From Oceanobacillus caeni (GTDB taxonomy: Bacteria; Bacillota; Bacilli; Bacillales; Amphibacillaceae): 64,000 bases of DNA. The position numbers and the translations under genes were made by a program. The DNA lies in contig NZ_JAHHXM010000001.1 in NCBI RefSeq assembly GCF_019037185.1, positions 247,771 to 311,770 of the forward strand. Direction: 5' to 3'. Positions within the stretch are counted from its first letter, which is position 1; every line of letters begins with the position of its first letter. Positions 42,836-51,357 of this stretch are shown in pieces. The notes beneath the pieces were generated by a model. That model had not been told where the DNA came from and did not search any database. It worked only from the letters and a program-made list of their open reading frames with translations.

Positions 42836-43666
42836 TTAACTACTACCTTCACGGAACTTACCTTTCACCTGTTTTAACGTCGCAACAATTAGAAAGCTAA
42901 CAATCACGAGTAAAACCCATGAACTCACCTTTCCTATATGTACAAGACTCCATGCATCAGCTTGGTTTGGATATTTCCAAGCTCCAAAGAACGTTGCAAT
43001 GTTTTCAGCTATCCATATAAAAAATCCGATGAGCACAAAAGAAAGTGCGATTGGCATACGATAACGAGTTCCACCCACCTCATATGTGACCCATGATTTC
43101 CAAAAGACAATAATGACAAGTCCGGCTAACCAGTAGCGGATGTCAATCCAAAAATGATGAGTGAAAAAATTTAAATAAATCGCAGCTGCAAGAGTGACAA
43201 CCACTATAAACGGTGGCCATTTAACCAGATTAACTTTTAACCTTCTCCATGCCTGACAGAGATAACTCGCAACACTTGCATACATGAACCCACTATATAA
43301 CGGCACTCCCAAAACTTTGAAATATCCTTCCTCCGGATAAGCCCAAGAGCCCATATGTACCTTAAAAATTTCAAGAGCAAGCCCAATCAAGTGAAACAAT
43401 GTGATAACCTTTAGTTCATCCCACGTTTCAAGCCCTGAACGTACCATCCAGCCTTGCATAAAAAGAAAAAGGATGAGTAACCAATCATACCGCGGTAGGA
43501 AAGGTAGTGGAATCATTTGCGTAATGGCCAAAGAGGCAAAAATAACGACAGGAAACAAACAGGATAAGGCCTGCTCCCAACCAAAGAGAATGAGTTGTTT
43601 GAATGCTCTTGAGATGGATGCCCTCACTGTTTTTTTCTGAGCATCTTGTTGAATGGTTACGTTCAT
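42836..43666 (-). CDS. DUF817 family membrane protein, 276 aa
   Basis: About 8 hydrophobic segments with aromatic-rich loops (MGSWAYPEEGYFKVLGVPLY, FFGAWKYPNQADAW) and conserved charged pairs typical of DUF817. The position of polar residues on the membrane face suggests an enzyme or lipid carrier rather than a channel. It is 25 bases upstream of the UppS-family gene on the same strand, so they probably work together on a lipid-linked product. The ATG at 43666 follows AAGGAGAG by 10 bases. Activity unknown. Confidence 0.8.
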   Translation of the reverse strand: MNVTIQQDAQKKTVRASISRAFKQLILFGWEQALSCLFPVVIFASLAITQMIPLPFLPRYDWLLILFLFMQGWMVRSGLETWDELKVITLFHLIGLALEIFKVHMGSWAYPEEGYFKVLGVPLYSGFMYASVASYLCQAWRRLKVNLVKWPPFIVVVTLAAAIYLNFFTHHFWIDIRYWLAGLVIIVFWKSWVTYEVGGTRYRMPIALSFVLIGFFIWIAENIATFFGAWKYPNQADAWSLVHIGKVSSWVLLVIVSFLIVATLKQVKGKFREGSS

Positions 43667-43705
43667 CCTATCTACTCTCCTTTTCCCCTACAAGTGGTTT
43701 CCTTA

Positions 43706-43927
43706 TTACCCTTCCGTTTCTTCATCACCTTTATATTCCAAAATATCCCCTGGTTGACAATCTAGTGCCTTACAAATTGCATCTAAAGTGGATAATCGGA
43801 TTGCCTTTGCCTTTCCATTTTTCAATATAGAAAGGTTAGCCATTGTAATTCCAACCCGCTCCGACAGTTCTGTTACACTCATTTTCCTCTTCGCTAACAT
43901 TACATCAATATTAATTATAATTGCCAT
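43706..43927 (-). CDS. XRE/Cro-type HTH regulator (YozG-like), 73 aa
   Basis: A single helix-turn-helix domain, RKMSVTELSERVGITMANLS followed by ILKNGKAKAIRLSTLDAICK and CQPGDILEY. This minimal Cro/C1 form always pairs with a DUF2975 membrane protein in Bacilli. The ATG at 43927 is preferred, with GAGGTG just upstream. The stop of the DUF2975 gene lies only 10 bases before this start. Confidence 0.87.
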   Translation of the reverse strand: MAIIINIDVMLAKRKMSVTELSERVGITMANLSILKNGKAKAIRLSTLDAICKALDCQPGDILEYKGDEETEG

Positions 43928-43937
43928 GTCATTCACC

Positions 43938-44414
43938 TCAGACCGTTAAATCATTTTCAGATTTGATATCAATAGCTTCTTTTAATAGTTTTTGAAGAAC
44001 AGCAGCAAAAACAGCTATAACCAGTGATGCAAAAATAGGAACCATTCCAATTATGATAAGCCCTGGCGCATCGTCTAGCTCTGCTACAACATAAACAAAT
44101 GGCAGCATAACCACATACAAACCACTGATTGTCATGGCGCAGAATTTAATGTTTTTTAGAGCCTTAACAGACAATTCCGAGAAAGCTTGACTCTTGTCAA
44201 TGTAACTTAATAGTTTAAAAGACTGATACAAAGCTATGAAATAAGGAATCACGGATATACAGATTCCTATTACAATCGGATACAGTAAATGGGCATAATC
44301 TGGATTTACAGGATTATTCACTAACCAAGGTAACCCAAATCCCCCCAAAGCAAGTACTGGTATTCCAAGAAGAATAACGGCTATTTTTAAAAAGAGTGTA
44401 GAAACTTGTTTCAT
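43938..44414 (-). CDS. DUF2975 membrane protein, 158 aa
   Basis: Four membrane helices: about residues 8-30, 45-67, 93-117 and 124-145. The family (DUF2975) typically precedes a small XRE regulator, as here, and may tether or sense for it. The ATG at 44414 follows GAGGTG. The pair would form a small signal module; the signal and targets are unknown. Nothing links it directly to the UppS-DUF817 pair except position. Confidence 0.8.
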   Translation of the reverse strand: MKQVSTLFLKIAVILLGIPVLALGGFGLPWLVNNPVNPDYAHLLYPIVIGICISVIPYFIALYQSFKLLSYIDKSQAFSELSVKALKNIKFCAMTISGLYVVMLPFVYVVAELDDAPGLIIIGMVPIFASLVIAVFAAVLQKLLKEAIDIKSENDLTV

Positions 44415-44543
44415 AAAAAAAACACCTCACTAAATTATTTTCAAGAATGATTTTACTATTTTATTTATCGTTTTACAATAAAAAAATATTGTTTTCTGTT
44501 ATATATTTATTGTGATTTGATTCTCTATTCACTTTAGATACAG

Positions 44544-44575
44544 AAAAAAAGCATTCCTGTAATAAGAAATGCTTC
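44544..44575 (-). terminator. Terminator of the GNAT gene
   Basis: AAGCATT(C) / (A)AATGCTT stem, followed on the minus strand by TTTTTTT. Confidence 0.75.
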
Positions 44576-44583
44576 TACCATCT

Positions 44584-45063
44584 TTACGATAATTCTTTTA
44601 TATACCATGCATCCATAGCTCCATGCTCTGAACCATCTAGAGGTTTTTCTAGTGATTTGAATCCTAATTTAACATAAAGGAGATTAGCTGTTTCGAGTTT
44701 CTTTAATGTCTCTAAGTAACAGTATGAATAATGCTCCTTAGCAAAGTCGAGAGCTACTTTCATCAGTTCCTTCGACAGTCCTATTCCTTGTGACTTCGGT
44801 GTAATGTATAGCTTTTGGAGCTCGCAAACCCCTTCCTTCTGTGCAAATGGTGCAATACCTACACCACCTACCACTTCATCTTGTTCATTCACTGCTACCC
44901 AATAGTTAGCATTTGATTGTTGCTTATAAAATTGAGCTAACTTGCCAAGCTCAGGATCAAAATAGGCAGTTCCCGGAATGTTTAAATCAAACGATTCCAG
45001 TGAGCGTTTAATAATTTGCTCCATTGTATGATTGTCTTTTTCTTCGATTTCACGAATATGCAT
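44584..45063 (-). CDS. GNAT-family N-acetyltransferase, 159 aa
   Basis: The acetyl-CoA-binding motif is LYITPKSQGIGLSKELMKVA (Q/RxxGxG/A form QGIGLS), preceded by the beta strands of VVGGVGIAPF. It ends with YVKLGFKSLEKPL, the usual GNAT end. The substrate could be a small amine, peptide or antibiotic. The ATG at 45063 has AAGGTT upstream. Single gene divergent from phoA. Confidence 0.82.
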   Translation of the reverse strand: MHIREIEEKDNHTMEQIIKRSLESFDLNIPGTAYFDPELGKLAQFYKQQSNANYWVAVNEQDEVVGGVGIAPFAQKEGVCELQKLYITPKSQGIGLSKELMKVALDFAKEHYSYCYLETLKKLETANLLYVKLGFKSLEKPLDGSEHGAMDAWYIKELS

Positions 45064-45182
45064 GTTTTAACCTTCCTATCACTTAACTGTATTAAGGTAA
45101 TGTTAGCATAATATGAATGGGATTTTAACAGTATTTTCTACATTTTCCTTCAAAAAGTACTAGTCATTTAGTATGAATATTC

Positions 45183-45232
45183 TTTATAAACCATTAACTT
45201 TCTATTAACTCTCTATCAATATATATCTATTA
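45183..45232 (+). promoter_or_regulatory. Pho box (PhoP-binding repeats) upstream of alkaline phosphatase
   Basis: Hexamers at exact 11-base spacing: TTTATA (45183), TTAACT (45194), TTAACT (45205), TCAATA (45216), CTATTA (45227). Matches the Bacillus PhoP pattern of TT(A/T)A(A/C)A direct repeats on one helix face. Implies induction by phosphate starvation. Confidence 0.75.
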
Positions 45233-45271
45233 AACTATAAGTGTAATAGATTTTGGAAAAGGAGAGATTAG

Positions 45272-46618
45272 ATGTTAAAAAAACTAGGTATTGTAGCTTT
45301 AAGTGGAGCACTTGTATTTTCCGGGGTAAATCTTGGAACAGCAGATGCAGCTAAACCAGAAAATGCCGGTAAGGGAAATGGAAATGGAAATAATGGGAAA
45401 GTAGAAAATGTGATATATATGATTCCGGATGGATTTAGTAGTGACTATGCTGCGAATTATCGTTTGTTCAAAGGCGAAGATGCCATTTGGGATAGTCATT
45501 TAAAAGGGATGTATACTACGAAATCAGCAAACTCTGACATTACCGATTCTGCAGCTGCTGGAACAGCGATGGCAACAGGGATCAAAACAAATAATGGTGT
45601 AGTTGGACTTGATACAAAAGGGAACAAGGTAGAAACCATTCTAGAAGCTGCTGAAAAAGATGGCAGATCTTCTGGATTAGTAGCAACCGCAACCATTACA
45701 CATGCAACTCCTGCCTCATTCGCTGCACATGTGGATGACCGAAACAATGAAACAGAAATTGCCAAACAACTTATTGCTAGTGATGTAGATGTCATGCTTG
45801 GCGGAGGAAAAAATAACTTTCTTCCAGCCTCTGAGGGCGGAAACCAAGAGGAACTAAACCTACTTACACAAGCAGAAGAACAAGGTTTTGAAATCGTAGA
45901 GACTCGCAACGAATTAACGAATGTAAAAGACCTAAATGTAGAAGATGGAGATAAATTACTTGGTTTATTTGCTAACGAAGCATTAGCACCTGAGTTACAT
46001 CGTGGTGATACAAAAGAACCTAGTCTTGCTGAAATGACAGAGACAGCAATAAATGTATTAAAAGAAGATAAAGATGGCTTTTTCTTAATGGTGGAAGGAA
46101 GCCAAATTGACTGGGCAGGACATGCGAATGATGCTGCTTGGGCTATGTCTGAAGTAGCAGCTTTTGAAGAAGCAGTTGAAAAAGCGATAGAATTTGCTAA
46201 AGAAGATGGGAAAACATTAGTTGTTGTTGGCGGTGATCATGACACAGGCGGAATGACGACTGGGGCAAATGGATCCATGGAATTGAATTTGGACGTATTA
46301 CAAAATGTTACAGCTACAGGGGATTACATGGCAAGCCAGTTAAATGATGATCGTTCTAATGTTCGTGAAGTGGTTGAAGGACATACTAGACTTACATTAT
46401 CTGAACAACAAGTCCAAAAAGTTCAAGAAGCAGAGGATGCAGCTTTAGCAATTAATACAGTTACAAGTGAACATGCGAGTGTTGGCTGGACAAGCACCAA
46501 TCATACCGGTGTAGATATCCCGCTTTATGTGTATGGACCACAATCCGAGAAATTTTTAGGGTTCCATGATAACACCGATTTACCTAAAAAGATTGCAGAA
46601 ATGATGAAGATAAAATAA
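45272..46618 (+). CDS. phoA: Secreted alkaline phosphatase, 448 aa
   Basis: Signal peptide (residues 1-26, LSGALVFSGVNLGTADA then AKP) and a Gly/Asn-rich linker, then the alkaline phosphatase fold. Catalytic Ser93 in DSAAAGTAMATG, metal ligands in IPDGFSSDY (Asp53), THATPASFAAHV, MVEGSQIDWAGHAND and GGDHDTGG, and His in TNHTGVDIPLY. It releases phosphate from organic esters outside the cell. The ATG at 45272 follows AAAGGAGAG. Five PhoP repeats lie upstream and a terminator follows. The symbol follows general usage; Bacillus paralogues are also called phoB. Confidence 0.95.
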   Translation: MLKKLGIVALSGALVFSGVNLGTADAAKPENAGKGNGNGNNGKVENVIYMIPDGFSSDYAANYRLFKGEDAIWDSHLKGMYTTKSANSDITDSAAAGTAMATGIKTNNGVVGLDTKGNKVETILEAAEKDGRSSGLVATATITHATPASFAAHVDDRNNETEIAKQLIASDVDVMLGGGKNNFLPASEGGNQEELNLLTQAEEQGFEIVETRNELTNVKDLNVEDGDKLLGLFANEALAPELHRGDTKEPSLAEMTETAINVLKEDKDGFFLMVEGSQIDWAGHANDAAWAMSEVAAFEEAVEKAIEFAKEDGKTLVVVGGDHDTGGMTTGANGSMELNLDVLQNVTATGDYMASQLNDDRSNVREVVEGHTRLTLSEQQVQKVQEAEDAALAINTVTSEHASVGWTSTNHTGVDIPLYVYGPQSEKFLGFHDNTDLPKKIAEMMKIK

Positions 46619-46631
46619 GAAGAACTCTGCG

Positions 46632-46674
46632 AAAGGTCTCTTACATGATATCACTACATGTGGAGACTTTTTAA
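46632..46674 (+). terminator. Terminator of phoA
   Basis: AAAGGTCTC..CATG / CATG..GAGACTTTTT hairpin with T-run, 14 bases after the stop codon. Confidence 0.8.
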
Positions 46675-46750
46675 TCTTCTTACTTAATTTTAATGGGTAT
46701 TCGGATTATCATGTGGAACCTTTACTATATCGATTTCCTTAGAAACTTAC

Positions 46751-46833
46751 CTTGCATTACAAGGCTAATAATGCTATCCTCTATATATCATGTAATACAA
46801 GATATTCTATAATCATAACCCTTGCATTACAAG
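46751..46833. promoter_or_regulatory. Three 13-bp repeats, probable PadR operators
   Basis: CTTGCATTACAAG at 46751 and 46821 (identical) and CATGTAATACAAG at 46789, which is the same motif on the other strand (CTTGTATTACATG). Each is nearly palindromic. Spaced about 32-38 bases apart immediately before the PadR gene, so autoregulation is likely. Confidence 0.7.
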
Positions 46834-46856
46834 TTAGTGGAAAAGGAGTGAAAGAT

Positions 46857-47216
46857 TTGTCGACAACACAAATGCTAAAGGGCATCATTGATGGCTGTTT
46901 GCTGGCAATTATCAAAGATACAGAAGTGTACGGTTACGAAATGGCAGAAAAACTTGGTAGTTATGGTTTTCACTCTTTTAGTGAGGGTACAATTTATCCT
47001 TTGTTATTGCGGATGCAAAAGGAAGAATTAGTTACATCCACCTTAAAAAAATCCACAGCAGGACCAAGAAGGAAATATTATTCACTAACTCCAAAAGGGG
47101 AGTTGGAATTGAATAAATTTATAGAACGCTGGAACAATTTACAGTCTAATGTTAACAAAGTGTTGGATTGTGAGTCAGATACAGAATATACAAAAGGAGA
47201 TGAAATCATTGAGTAA
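46857..47216 (+). CDS. PadR-family transcriptional regulator, 119 aa
   Basis: A winged helix regulator: MLKGIIDGCLLAIIKDTEVY, then YGYEMAEKLGSYGFHSFSEG and GTIYPLLLRMQKEELV, ending in a C-terminal dimer helix. TTG start at 46857 with AAAAGGAG 8 bases upstream. The upstream region holds three CTTGNATTACAAG-type operators. It overlaps the next gene by 8 bases, so the two are co-translated. PadR-HAAS pairs respond to cell-envelope or drug stress. Confidence 0.88.
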   Translation: MSTTQMLKGIIDGCLLAIIKDTEVYGYEMAEKLGSYGFHSFSEGTIYPLLLRMQKEELVTSTLKKSTAGPRRKYYSLTPKGELELNKFIERWNNLQSNVNKVLDCESDTEYTKGDEIIE

Positions 47217-47967
47217 TGAGTTAAAACTTTCTAAAAAAAGCCAAGAGTTCTTGGAAAACTTACGTGTTTACTTATTTTCAAGTGGAAAAAGATGGGATGA
47301 AATTGAAGGAATTGTGAATGAATTAGAAATCCACTTATCCGAAGCTGAAAAAAACGGAAAACCCATTGAAAAAGTTATTGGGAAATCACCGAAGGAATAT
47401 ATGGAAATGATTTCTAATGAAATGATTATTGACTATCGAACATGGTTCAAATACATTTGCCTAATCATTTTTGGGGCCTTGTTTATAAATATTTTACCCG
47501 ATTTATTGGAAGGAAATCTCTCCTACTCTGTCTTGGAAATTGTCGGATACATTGTTATTACAATAACCTTTATTGCTTCTGTATTTACTGGTTTTAAATA
47601 CATTTCCAAATCAAATCAATCTATTAAAATACAGGGATTAATATTGTTTACTATAGCTCTACTGCCAATGCTTTTGTTTAGTGGTTTGATTTTCTTAAAT
47701 AGATCCATCAATACTCCTATCATCTATTTGGGCAATACAGGAAGCATAATTATTGCTATTATTGCAGCCCTATTTATTATCGGAATGTCTCTTTGGGCGA
47801 AAACTTGGCTTCTAATTATCGTAGTGACAATGTTAACACTACCTAATTATTTACTAAACCTAACATCATTGGAATATGAAACACAACTAATCTTAAATTC
47901 AATCATAACCTTTGGTGGAATTGGCATTTACCTTTGGATAATGTTTAAACTAGAGAAGAATAAATAG
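47209..47967 (+). CDS. HAAS-domain membrane protein, 252 aa
   Basis: An N-terminal soluble domain of about 75 residues (SKKSQEFLENLRVYLFSSGK, EIEGIVNELEIHLSEAEKNG) of the HAAS signalling type, followed by about 6 membrane helices. TTG start at 47209 with AAAGGAG 9 bases upstream, overlapping the PadR stop. HAAS domains usually bind partner PadR proteins, so the pair is a probable regulator and membrane sensor or target. Function unknown. Confidence 0.77.
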   Translation: MSNELKLSKKSQEFLENLRVYLFSSGKRWDEIEGIVNELEIHLSEAEKNGKPIEKVIGKSPKEYMEMISNEMIIDYRTWFKYICLIIFGALFINILPDLLEGNLSYSVLEIVGYIVITITFIASVFTGFKYISKSNQSIKIQGLILFTIALLPMLLFSGLIFLNRSINTPIIYLGNTGSIIIAIIAALFIIGMSLWAKTWLLIIVVTMLTLPNYLLNLTSLEYETQLILNSIITFGGIGIYLWIMFKLEKNK

Positions 47968-48095
47968 ATATGTCTACTGAAATAACAAGTCCATTATCAT
48001 CATCGAATAAAGGCATCCCATGGTGTATTATTGAAACATTTGAAAAGATATTCATACAAGAAAGTTAATGATATTGATGAATATACGCTCATATG

Positions 48096-48200
48096 ATAAA
48101 GAAGACTTCCTTAGGTGGGGGTTTTCCTTCCTTTATGAACAGTTGATCCCCACCTACCTCCTTTTTTCCCCTAGAATCTTAAGGTGGGGGAATTCCCTAA
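48096..48200 (-). repeat. Dispersed repeat R2, copy 5 (reverse orientation)
   Basis: Read on the minus strand it has TTCCCCCACCTTAAGATTCT, GGGGAAAAAAGGAGGTAGGT, GGGGATCAACTGTTCATAAA and ends with AAAACCCCCACCTAAGGAAG then TCTTCTTTATC. Blocks and order follow copy 3. It lies between the HAAS gene and the LysR gene, at their 3' ends. Confidence 0.7.
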
Positions 48201-48242
48201 TACATCTTTAAAAATCGGTACTCCCATTCGGATTCTAACAGA

Positions 48243-49115
48243 CTAAATTTTATTCTCCACGTCAACATTTTCTATGAAATCAACAAATGCCCTCACAATA
48301 TTTAACTTTAACGAATCCTCATGATATAGCATCCATGTCTTACGCAGAATTGGCTTTCCGTCTTTCATTTTGATTACATATTTGTACACATCATCTACGT
48401 CATCTAGCGACATACTTGGTAAAATGGCATAACCTAATCCGTTCACAACCATTTTTTTACAGGTGTCCGCTTTCGTTACTTCGATACTGACTAATGGCGG
48501 TTGGGTAAAGTTTTCAGACCACCAATGATCAACGGAAGCTTTCAAATGTGTGTCGGCATGGTAATCAATTCTCGGTAAGCGGGGAAGATCCTGGATATCT
48601 ATCTTTTCCTTAGAGGCAATACATATCGTCTCTTCTAATAATAGATGTTTTTTATCCTCCCAGCTGTATTCCCCTTTTACAATACCGATATGAACATCCT
48701 GCTGATAAATTAATTGTGCGATATGTCTGCTAAAGCCTGTTGTTACCTTGAATTCAATATTAGGATACTGTTCCTTGAATAGCTTTAATAGGTTGGGAAG
48801 CTTATAATCAGTAAAAAAGTTAGAAACACCTAACCTTAATGTTCCTGCCACGTTATTCTCCATATTCTGGACATTTTCTTTCATCATTTGAATGGACAAC
48901 AACATATCATGTGCACAGGTTGCTAAATATTCTCCCTGTGGTGTAAATTGAACGCCGCGCCTTCCTCTATTTACAATTTGTACGCCAAATTCCTTTTCCA
49001 ATTGCTGGATGCGATTTGTCAAGGCAGGCTGGGATATATATAATTTCTGCGCTGCTTTCGTAATGTTTTTCTCGTTGTAAAGCGTTTGTAAAACTAGCCA
49101 ATCTCGTTCAATCAA
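48243..49115 (-). CDS. LysR-family transcriptional regulator, 290 aa
   Basis: Helix-turn-helix: LYNEKNITKAAQKLYISQPA followed by LTNRIQQLEKEFG, then the effector-binding domain (LRLGVSNFFTDYKLPNLLKL to the end). TTG start at 49115 (MIERDWLVLQTLY, the typical beginning of this subgroup) with GAGGTG 6 bases upstream; longer readings to 49139 lack a site. It is divergent from the AbrB-type transporter gene, which it probably regulates. Confidence 0.88.
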   Translation of the reverse strand: MIERDWLVLQTLYNEKNITKAAQKLYISQPALTNRIQQLEKEFGVQIVNRGRRGVQFTPQGEYLATCAHDMLLSIQMMKENVQNMENNVAGTLRLGVSNFFTDYKLPNLLKLFKEQYPNIEFKVTTGFSRHIAQLIYQQDVHIGIVKGEYSWEDKKHLLLEETICIASKEKIDIQDLPRLPRIDYHADTHLKASVDHWWSENFTQPPLVSIEVTKADTCKKMVVNGLGYAILPSMSLDDVDDVYKYVIKMKDGKPILRKTWMLYHEDSLKLNIVRAFVDFIENVDVENKI

Positions 49116-49230
49116 ATGAATCACCTCATCAGCCATCAACTTTTGTTATAGATAAATATGCAAATTCAGTATTTTATTTATTTCTAAAAGTATACTATAT
49201 TGGATGTAAGACGTAAAAGTTAGTGTCTTT

Positions 49231-49353
49231 TAGAAAACTTGGCATTTCCCAAGTCTTTGGGCGAATGCCTTAGTTGTACTTATGCAAGTTTACGGTGGCG
49301 AGTAATTGGAGCCCCAGGATAAGAAGGTTTATACTTTGTTATCTTCCAAAAAA
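49231..49353 (+). repeat. Dispersed repeat R1, copy B (longest)
   Basis: Opens TAGAAAACTTGGCATTTCCC, pairs TTGGG with later CTTTGGGCGAATGCC, then TTGTACTTATGCAA, GTGGCGAGTAATTGGAGCCC and a last hairpin before CTTCCAAAAAAC. It ends 20 bases before the AbrB-type coding start, so it is largely in the 5' leader. Confidence 0.72.
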
Positions 49354-49372
49354 CTAAAAAGAAGGTTTTACA

Positions 49373-50515
49373 ATGATAGAAAGTAAATCTGTATTTCGAT
49401 TTGTCGGGTTTGTCATCATAAGTGGAATAGGAGGTTTTCTTCTTTCGCTCACAGGTCTATCGATTGGTTGGATGATCGGGACACTTCTAACGGCGACTTT
49501 GCTTTCTATTTTCTACCCAAAATTATTGCAGGTATCAGCACCTCACAAACAAAAGGGGTTACCAAAGATTTGGTTACATGTCGGCCAGCTTATATTAGGG
49601 ATAGAACTTGGACGGAAAATGAATAGTTCTGTGTTATACATTTTCGGGGAAAATTGGTTGACGATCATTGTTATGCTTATTTTGTCCATCGTTTTCGCTT
49701 TACTTTCAGGATTTATTGTATGGAAATACACGAACTTGGATATGTTGACTGGTTTTTTCGCAACTGCACCTGGTGGTCTATCCTCGATTCCAAGTATTGC
49801 GGAAGAAGTAGGTGCAAATACCGGAATTGTCAGCATTGTTCAGACCATGCGTATATTTTTAGTTGTGCTAACCATACCGGTCGTTCTCTCAATGAGCTTT
49901 GTTAATCATACTAGTTCAGTAGCTAGTCATCCCGTTCCAACAGCAACCCCACCCTTTGAAGCGCAGCAGATGCTATGGACGGTTGTGTTCATATTGATAG
50001 CATGGCTTGGGTATTATTTAGGTAAATTTTTAAAATTCCCTGCCCCATGGCTGCTTGGAAGTATGGTAAGTGTTGCAGCTGTTAAGTCCTTTGGTTCCAT
50101 TATTATCGGGCACGACCTTATATTTTGGTGGCCACATGTGCTTATGATTTTGTCACAAGTTTTCATCGGCGCAAGCATCGGCTCTCGTTTTCATAAAAAT
50201 ATGTTCAGCGGATTAAAGAGAACCTTAGTCGTATCCCTTTTAGGTACCATTGGCCTTATCATTTCTATGTTCACCTGTTCCTATATCGTTTCATTGCTAA
50301 CTGGTATATCATTTATCACATCCGCCTTAGCATTTGCCCCGGGCGGAATAGCAGAAATGACTACTACTGCAATCGTCCTTGATGCAGATTCTACATTTGT
50401 CGTGGCTGTGCAAGTACTAAGGATCATCGCTGTTTGTATCATACTCCCGCCATTGTTTCGATGGTTAAATTATTGGGAGATGAAAAAGGGGGCGTATACG
50501 CATGAATCTGCTTAG
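49373..50515 (+). CDS. AbrB-family (PF05145) membrane transporter, 380 aa
   Basis: About 10 membrane helices in two homologous halves, each with the AbrB duplication motif: DMLTGFFATAPGGLSSIPSI in the first and ALAFAPGGIAEMTTTAIVLD in the second. These PGG segments mark the family formerly called ammonia-monooxygenase-like. Distinct from the AbrB transcription factor. The family is linked to small-organic-acid or tricarboxylate export, but evidence is thin. The ATG at 49373 follows AAGAAGG. It is divergent from a LysR regulator. Confidence 0.83.
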   Translation: MIESKSVFRFVGFVIISGIGGFLLSLTGLSIGWMIGTLLTATLLSIFYPKLLQVSAPHKQKGLPKIWLHVGQLILGIELGRKMNSSVLYIFGENWLTIIVMLILSIVFALLSGFIVWKYTNLDMLTGFFATAPGGLSSIPSIAEEVGANTGIVSIVQTMRIFLVVLTIPVVLSMSFVNHTSSVASHPVPTATPPFEAQQMLWTVVFILIAWLGYYLGKFLKFPAPWLLGSMVSVAAVKSFGSIIIGHDLIFWWPHVLMILSQVFIGASIGSRFHKNMFSGLKRTLVVSLLGTIGLIISMFTCSYIVSLLTGISFITSALAFAPGGIAEMTTTAIVLDADSTFVVAVQVLRIIAVCIILPPLFRWLNYWEMKKGAYTHESA

Positions 50516-50554
50516 TATTGATGCGAAATTTGTATTTTTCCAATAAAAAAGAGT

Positions 50555-50630
50555 TTACCGTTTAAATTAAACAGTAAATAAATGATAAATTGCATAGAAA
50601 AACGCAGTGATATTAGTATCGCTGTGTTTC
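50555..50630 (+). terminator. Two consecutive hairpins downstream of the AbrB-type gene
   Basis: TTTACCGTTTAA / TTAAACAGTAAA (50556-50580) and AAACGCAGTGATA / TATCGCTGTGTTT (50599-50629). The second, followed by a short T-rich stretch, is the likelier terminator. Confidence 0.55.
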
Positions 50631-50637
50631 TTGATAT

Positions 50638-50860
50638 CTATTGACCTGTTCTTAACCATTTTTTCTCAATAATATTAGGCTCTTTACGGTTAGTATGAAG
50701 TACATATAATTCCCTTTTGGATCTTCACGATGAAGTGCCTGATATTCTCTCATTGCTTCTAGAGAATTAGAAAACTTCTTCAATGGCGTAATTTCCTCTA
50801 GTATTCGTTGTAATTTTATCAGAAGATACGGTATCTTTATTTAGATACAGAGATTATGTT
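50638..50860 (-). pseudogene. Frameshifted gene remnant
   Basis: One minus-strand frame reads PYLLIKLQRILEEITPLKKF, SNSLEAMREYQALHREDPKG, then the sensible reading shifts by one base to LYVLHTNRKEPNIIEKKWLR and TGQ-stop at 50638. Upstream an in-frame TAA is met with no start codon. It looks like the 3' part of a gene broken by a frameshift. I do not recognise the family. Confidence 0.45.
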
Positions 50861-50925
50861 TGCTCCGTAATCACTCCATTCACGAAAATGTGCTTGTAGA
50901 TATTTTAATAATAGAATTTTTATAT

Positions 50926-51357
50926 TCAAAGAATTAACATAAAAATAGGGTAACAGAAATTTGACTCTAAATTCCTGTTCCCCTTTGATTGATATAATTC
51001 TAGCTTATCTAAATCAAGTATAAATTTATTTGGTTTTAAAATATCCAAACCAAGTAACCCACTATGTTCTGCGGGTAACATTCCTACGTCCAACTCAAAG
51101 TTCTTTATAATAAATGTACCAATCCGTATTTCATCCATAACTTTTGTATAAAACGGAACACTACCACCAATCCCGTATGCCTCATAAATGGTATCGCCGT
51201 TTTCATATTTCACCCCAATGGTTTCTAATACATCTGGGGAAATAACCGTGTGAGATGAACCAGTATCAATTATTACATCGTCAATTCTGGTTGAGTTTCC
51301 ACGATAATTGATAGTTAGAGAAGTAGTAATAAGTTGTCCATCAAATAATATGTTCAC
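50926..51357 (-). CDS. Retropepsin-like aspartyl protease, 143 aa
   Basis: A single-domain aspartic protease: catalytic DTGS in IIDTGSSHTVIS (29-40), a flap-region GIGGSVPFYT and the second hydrophobic motif GLLGLDIL (about 112-119). Single-domain retropepsins work as homodimers. The GTG start at 51357 overlaps the upstream TGA (GTGA), so it is translated with the 82-aa gene. No signal peptide. The substrate is unknown; bacterial retropepsins process membrane or secreted proteins. Confidence 0.82.
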   Translation of the reverse strand: MNILFDGQLITTSLTINYRGNSTRIDDVIIDTGSSHTVISPDVLETIGVKYENGDTIYEAYGIGGSVPFYTKVMDEIRIGTFIIKNFELDVGMLPAEHSGLLGLDILKPNKFILDLDKLELYQSKGNRNLESNFCYPIFMLIL

